Both the position numbers and the translations under genes were made by a program. This document shows positions 60,672 to 64,000 of a stretch of 64,000 bases of DNA, piece by piece. Position 1 is the first letter of the stretch, and each line of letters begins with the position of its first letter. This stretch comes from [Mycobacterium] fortunisiensis (GTDB lineage: Bacteria > Actinomycetota > Actinomycetes > Mycobacteriales > Mycobacteriaceae), in NCBI RefSeq assembly GCF_019050325.1, contig NZ_VOMB01000026.1, positions 1 to 64,000 of the forward strand, in the 5' to 3' direction. The notes beneath the pieces were generated by a model, which was given only the letters and a program-made list of their open reading frames with translations, made no database searches and was not told the origin of the DNA.

Positions 60672-61643
60672 TCAGGCGGTGACGGCGTCTTCCCCTGCGC
60701 CGCAAGAGAACTGGCGACGATAGTCCGAGGGGGTCACCCCGATGACGCGGCGGAAGTGGTGGCGCAGCAGCGTGCCGGTGCCGAACCCGGACTGCCCGGC
60801 GATCCCGTCGATGTCGAGGTCGGTTTCCTCCAGCAACCGGCGGGCATACAGCACTCGCTGGTCGGTGATCCACTGCATGGGGGTGGTGCCGGTCTCCTCG
60901 ACGAACCGGCGGGCGAAGGTGCGGGTGGACATTGCCGAGCGCCGGGCCAGCGTTGTCACCGTGTGCGGTTTGTCGAGGTTGGACATGATCCAATCCAGGT
61001 GTGGGGCAAACCCTTCCGAGCATCTGACCGGGATCGGCTGGTCGATGTACTGGCGCTGCCCGCCGTCGCGCTGTGGGGGTACCACCATGCGGCGGGCGAT
61101 CTTGTTGGTGACCTCGCTGCCCAGTTCCCGGCGGACCAGGTGCAGACATGCATCGATGCCCGCGGCGGTGCCGGCGCTGGTGATCAGGTTGCCGTCGTCG
61201 ACGAACAGCACGTTGCGGTCCACCTTCGCGGTGGGGAACTTCTGCGCCAGGGCGTCGGCGTGCATCCAGTGCGTGGTACACGGTCTGCCGTCCAGCAGCC
61301 CGGCGGCGCCGGCCAGGAAGGCTCCCGAGCAGACGGTGAGGATGATCGAGCCGGCGTCGGCGGCGGCGCGCACGGCCGCCAGCGCCTCGGGCAGGTAATC
61401 GGAGTCGGTGATGGCGGGGATGGCCACCAGGTCGGCGCCCTGCAGTGCGTCCAGGCCGTGTTCGGGGGTCAGTGTGGCGCCGACCGACGTCCGCACCGGC
61501 TTTCCCGGTTCGGGGCCGCAGACTTTGAAGTCGAAGTTCGGTACCCCGTCCGCGGTGCGGTCGACCCCGAAGACCTCGCAGATCACCCCGAATTCGAATA
61601 CCGCCAGGCCATCGAGCACCAGGGTGGAGACGCTTTTCAGCAT
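60672..61643 (-). CDS. GlxA-type AraC-family regulator (DJ-1/PfpI + HTH)
   Basis: The 323-residue protein has an amidase-like DJ-1/PfpI domain (about 1-190) with the nucleophile-elbow Cys in TVCSGAFLAG and a C-terminal pair of AraC helix-turn-helix motifs (TLARRSAMSTRTFARRF and IAGQSGFGTGTLLRHHFRRVIGVTPSDYRRQF). Such proteins regulate catabolic or stress genes; the ligand is unknown. It diverges from a small membrane protein with a shared inverted start sequence. Confidence 0.88.
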   Translation of the reverse strand: MLKSVSTLVLDGLAVFEFGVICEVFGVDRTADGVPNFDFKVCGPEPGKPVRTSVGATLTPEHGLDALQGADLVAIPAITDSDYLPEALAAVRAAADAGSIILTVCSGAFLAGAAGLLDGRPCTTHWMHADALAQKFPTAKVDRNVLFVDDGNLITSAGTAAGIDACLHLVRRELGSEVTNKIARRMVVPPQRDGGQRQYIDQPIPVRCSEGFAPHLDWIMSNLDKPHTVTTLARRSAMSTRTFARRFVEETGTTPMQWITDQRVLYARRLLEETDLDIDGIAGQSGFGTGTLLRHHFRRVIGVTPSDYRRQFSCGAGEDAVTA

Positions 61644-61714
61644 GGCAGTATTTTATCGTAAGGTGTCAGCCCTGCCACTGTTGGCGGGATATTCATCTGG
61701 CAAAAATTACTGCC
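61644..61714. promoter_or_regulatory. Symmetrical divergent promoter
   Basis: GGCAGTATTTT (61644-61654) and AAAATTACTGCC (61703-61714) form an inverted repeat whose ends touch the two divergent ATGs. Each gene therefore starts right after the same AAAAT(T)ACTGCC; both are probably leaderless with an AT-rich -10. It may also be the regulator's own operator. Confidence 0.5.
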
Positions 61715-61945
61715 ATGACCGTAGCGCTCGCCTTGCTGATCTTGATCTCGCCGATCGCGGTCGCCGCCGCAGTGGGCTGGGCGGCGCACCGCGCCAACAT
61801 CCTGCGATTCCGCCTCGACCTGTTCGGCATCCATCCCGGCGATTACGACACCTACCGCGCCGGCCAGGACCTCGACGCGATCCGCAGCCGCTTCGAGCGC
61901 CACCCGTCCTGGCCCAGCGCCGGGGCCTCAGGCGAGCGACGTTAG
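61715..61945 (+). CDS. Small membrane protein, hypothetical
   Basis: This 76-residue product has one N-terminal transmembrane helix (about 2-24) followed by a charged cytosolic stretch (FRLDLFGIHPGDYDTYRAGQDLDAIRSRFERHPSW). No family recognised. It probably shares regulation with the GlxA-type gene, with which it diverges. It overlaps the 3' end of the convergent hydrolase by 18 bases. Confidence 0.6.
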   Translation: MTVALALLILISPIAVAAAVGWAAHRANILRFRLDLFGIHPGDYDTYRAGQDLDAIRSRFERHPSWPSAGASGERR

Positions 61946-62689
61946 AAACGCGGTCACCGACTCGCCGTACACCTGCGGCTCGTCGTCGTGGATGAGGTGG
62001 CCGGCCCCTTCCACATGCACATACGTTGTCGCCTGGCCGATTTCGGCCATGCGCCGCATCTGCCCGGGCGGCGCCACCGAGTTGCCCGCCTCCAGGAGCA
62101 GCGTCGGCACCCGCACCCCGCGCCACTGCTGCCAGTAATCCCGCGTCCCCCACTGCGCGGCGATGTCCAGCCACCACTGCGGATACCCGTGCAGCCGCCA
62201 ACCGGTGGCGGTGCGGTCGAACGCCTCCAGGAAGTACCGCCCGGCCACCGGCCCGAACTCGTCGTAAACCTCTTGCGCCGAGCCGAATTCCACCGGCAGC
62301 GCATGGACCCACGGCTCCCACGGACCAGTGGTGCGGCCGCGGAAGTCGGGAGCCATGTCCTCGACCACCACGGCGGTCACGAGCTCCGGCCGGTCGGCGG
62401 CCAGACACCAGGAATGCAAGGCCCCCATGGAATGGCCCACCAGCCGCGCCGGGCGCCCCAGCGCACCAACGGCATCGCCCAGGTCTGCCACGAACCGTTC
62501 GGTGCTGATCGGGTACGGATCGGGCACCTCGCGGCCACGGTGCCAGGGGGCGTCGTAGGTGTAGACCTCCCCCAAGCCCGTCAACCACGGCAATTGGCGT
62601 GACCAGGTGCTGCCGCGCCCCATGAGACCGTGAACCAGAACGATGGGCTCGCCTCGGCCCCCGCGGGGCGTGAGCAGATCTGTGACCAT
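61928..62689 (-). CDS. Alpha/beta hydrolase (Rv3591c-like)
   Basis: The 253-residue hydrolase has oxyanion segment VHGLMGRGSTW, nucleophile Ser in GHSMGALHSW, and His in GAGHLIHDDEP. ATG 62689 starts MVTDLLTPRGG; the longer frame upstream runs antisense to mhuD. It diverges from mhuD over 39 bases. Substrate unknown. Confidence 0.82.
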   Translation of the reverse strand: MVTDLLTPRGGRGEPIVLVHGLMGRGSTWSRQLPWLTGLGEVYTYDAPWHRGREVPDPYPISTERFVADLGDAVGALGRPARLVGHSMGALHSWCLAADRPELVTAVVVEDMAPDFRGRTTGPWEPWVHALPVEFGSAQEVYDEFGPVAGRYFLEAFDRTATGWRLHGYPQWWLDIAAQWGTRDYWQQWRGVRVPTLLLEAGNSVAPPGQMRRMAEIGQATTYVHVEGAGHLIHDDEPQVYGESVTAFLTSLA

Positions 62690-62728
62690 GCCGTTATCTT
62701 GCCGGGCCGTCGCGGTAGCCTGAATGCC

Positions 62729-63046
62729 ATGCCCGTCGTGAAGATCAACGCCATCGAGGTCCCGCCCAACGCCGGCCCGGAACTGGAGAAGCGGTTCGCC
62801 AACCGCGCACATTCGGTCGACGACCAACCGGGCTTCCTCGGGTTCCAGCTGCTGCGTCCGGTCAAGGGTGAAGATCGCTACTTCGTGGTGACCCAGTGGG
62901 AGACCGAAGAGGCCTTCCAGGCCTGGGCCAACGGCCGTGCCGCCGAGGCCCACAAGGGCGAGCACAAGAACCCGGTGGCCACCGGGGCGTCACTGCTGGA
63001 GTTCGAGGTTGTGTTGGACGTTGCAGGGCCGGCTGCGCAGGCGTAG
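62729..63046 (+). CDS. mhuD: Haem-degrading monooxygenase MhuD
   Basis: The 105-residue ABM-domain protein equals Rv3592 in length. Asn7 (KINAIE), Trp66 (FQAWANG) and haem-ligand His75 (AEAHKGEH) sit at the known catalytic positions. MhuD cleaves haem to mycobilins and releases iron without CO. ATG 62729 starts MPVVKINAIEVPP. Confidence 0.95.
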   Translation: MPVVKINAIEVPPNAGPELEKRFANRAHSVDDQPGFLGFQLLRPVKGEDRYFVVTQWETEEAFQAWANGRAAEAHKGEHKNPVATGASLLEFEVVLDVAGPAAQA

Positions 63047-64000
63047 CCGCAGCCGGAGTTTGCACCGCACGGTTGGCCTGACGGCCATCGCCGCGGTCGC
63101 CACCTCCCTGGCTTGTGGCTGCGCGCACAGTGTCGCGCCGGCGGCCGAGGTGTCCTACGGCGCGCACATCGACACCATCACCCCACCCGGTCTGCGGGCC
63201 AAGCAGACCATGGACATGCTCAACTCCGACTGGCCGATCGGCCCGGTCGGCGTGCGCACGCTGGCAGCGCCGGAGAAGGTCGATCTGGTGGGCACCAAGA
63301 TGGACTCGATCTGGTGGGACCGCCCGTACCGGCTCACCTCTGTGGACATCGGCGCCGCGCAGGCCACGTTGCACGTACTGAACTCGTACAACGTGGCACA
63401 GGACATCGAGCTCAAGACCAACGACGCCGGCCTGGTCGACCGCTTCGACGTGACGCTGGTGCCACCGAGGATTGAGAACTGGGCCGATATCGACACCGAG
63501 CTGACCAAGTCGGGCGCGCGGTACTCCTACGGGGTGTCGAAGGTGGTCGACGGCCGGTGTGAGCAGGTTGCCGGCACCAACACCGAGCTGTCGCTGCCGC
63601 TGGCCTCGATCTTCAAACTGTATGTCCTGCTTGCGGTTTCGGATGCGGTCAAAGCCGGCACCCTGAAGTGGGACGATCACCTCACCATCACCAAAGAGGG
63701 CAAGAAACTCGGTTCGGCCGGACTGGACAAGCTGCCGCCCGGCGCGCAGATCACGGTGCGCACCGCCGCCCAGCAGATGATCTCGGCCAGCGACAACATG
63801 GCCACCGATCTGTTGATCGGCCGGGTGGGCACCACCGCGGTGGAGCGCGCTCTGGTCACCGCGGGCCATCACGACCCGGCCAGCATGACCCCGTTCCCGA
63901 CCATGCACCAGGTGTTCTCGGTCGGCTGGGGTGAACCGAACCTGCGCGACGAATGGAAGAGCGCCTCGCCGGCGGATCGGGTGGCGCTGCTCAAACAGAC
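63021..64000 (+). CDS. lpqF: LpqF lipoprotein with serine beta-lactamase-like fold (3' truncated)
   Basis: The frame stays open to the window end. An Arg-rich start is followed by a hydrophobic segment and lipobox-like SLAC/GC, then a domain with SIFK (Ser-x-x-Lys, about residue 200), SDN loop (ISASDNMATD) and LKWDDHLTI: a penicillin-binding or class A lactamase fold. The start is uncertain: TTG 63021 overlaps mhuD, TTG 63009 and TTG 63060 are alternatives. Place after mhuD equals Rv3593. The last part, including a KTG-like motif, is beyond the window. Confidence 0.78.
   Translation, partial: MQGRLRRRSRSRSLHRTVGLTAIAAVATSLACGCAHSVAPAAEVSYGAHIDTITPPGLRAKQTMDMLNSDWPIGPVGVRTLAAPEKVDLVGTKMDSIWWDRPYRLTSVDIGAAQATLHVLNSYNVAQDIELKTNDAGLVDRFDVTLVPPRIENWADIDTELTKSGARYSYGVSKVVDGRCEQVAGTNTELSLPLASIFKLYVLLAVSDAVKAGTLKWDDHLTITKEGKKLGSAGLDKLPPGAQITVRTAAQQMISASDNMATDLLIGRVGTTAVERALVTAGHHDPASMTPFPTMHQVFSVGWGEPNLRDEWKSASPADRVALLKQ

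Overview
The window is chromosomal DNA of a mycobacterium, most likely a fast-growing Mycolicibacterium. It is GC-rich, has many GTG starts and 1-4 base stop/start overlaps, and its gene order follows the M. tuberculosis stretch Rv3559c to Rv3593 as I remember it (no search was run). It contains two sterol-catabolic blocks, kstR with its binding sites, the carD-ispD-ispF-cysS-rlmB operon, lpqE-radA-disA, canB/mutY and mhuD-lpqF. I see no tRNA, rRNA, insertion sequence, phage gene or CRISPR array.

Layout. Positions 1-6.5 kb: the tail of a GT39-type glycosyltransferase, then a surface or polyphosphate cluster (VTC-domain protein, DUF4956 membrane protein, CotH-like kinase, OmpR-type response regulator and its histidine kinase). 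Two small secreted Pro/Gly-rich proteins flank it on the opposite strand. Positions 6.7-14.7 kb: steroid C/D-ring genes ipdF-fadE30 diverging from fadD3-fadE31-fadE32-fadE33, around a perfect KstR2 box, followed by an aminotransferase. Positions 14.7-27 kb: accessory catabolism, with an MHS-type transporter, scoAB CoA-transferase and IclR regulator, a lipase-like hydrolase, then two TetR-controlled modules containing three mycofactocin-type SDRs, a tandem CMD protein, an aldehyde dehydrogenase, a P450 and its ferredoxin.

Positions 27-38.2 kb: a GjpA-like porin candidate, hsaADCB (steroid A/B-ring cleavage), kshB, fadE34 and kstR, with three KstR boxes. Positions 38.2-40.2 kb: otsB and a LacI regulator. 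Positions 40.2-48.5 kb: a zinc-starvation island with znuABC, two COG0523 proteins (one without its P-loop), bluB, pxpA, a DUF1980-like remnant and five zinc-independent ribosomal proteins (S18, S14, L33, L28, L31). Four related AT-rich boxes, probably Zur operators, lie at its promoters. Positions 48.5-64 kb: an MBL-fold hydrolase, an ArsB-type permease, the carD operon, lpqE, radA, disA, canB/mutY, a GlxA-type regulator, a hydrolase, the haem-degrading mhuD, and a truncated lpqF at the window edge.

The main theme is cholesterol or sterol use: KstR governs ring opening (hsa, kshB) and side-chain oxidation (fadE34), and KstR2 governs the last two rings. The zinc island adds remodelling of ribosomes and metal uptake. 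The least described unit is the VTC/DUF4956/CotH/two-component cluster at the left end. Small dispersed repeats have also entered coding regions: one probably inserted about a dozen residues into HsaB, one forms the OtsB C-terminus, and a tandem one forms the MutY tail.
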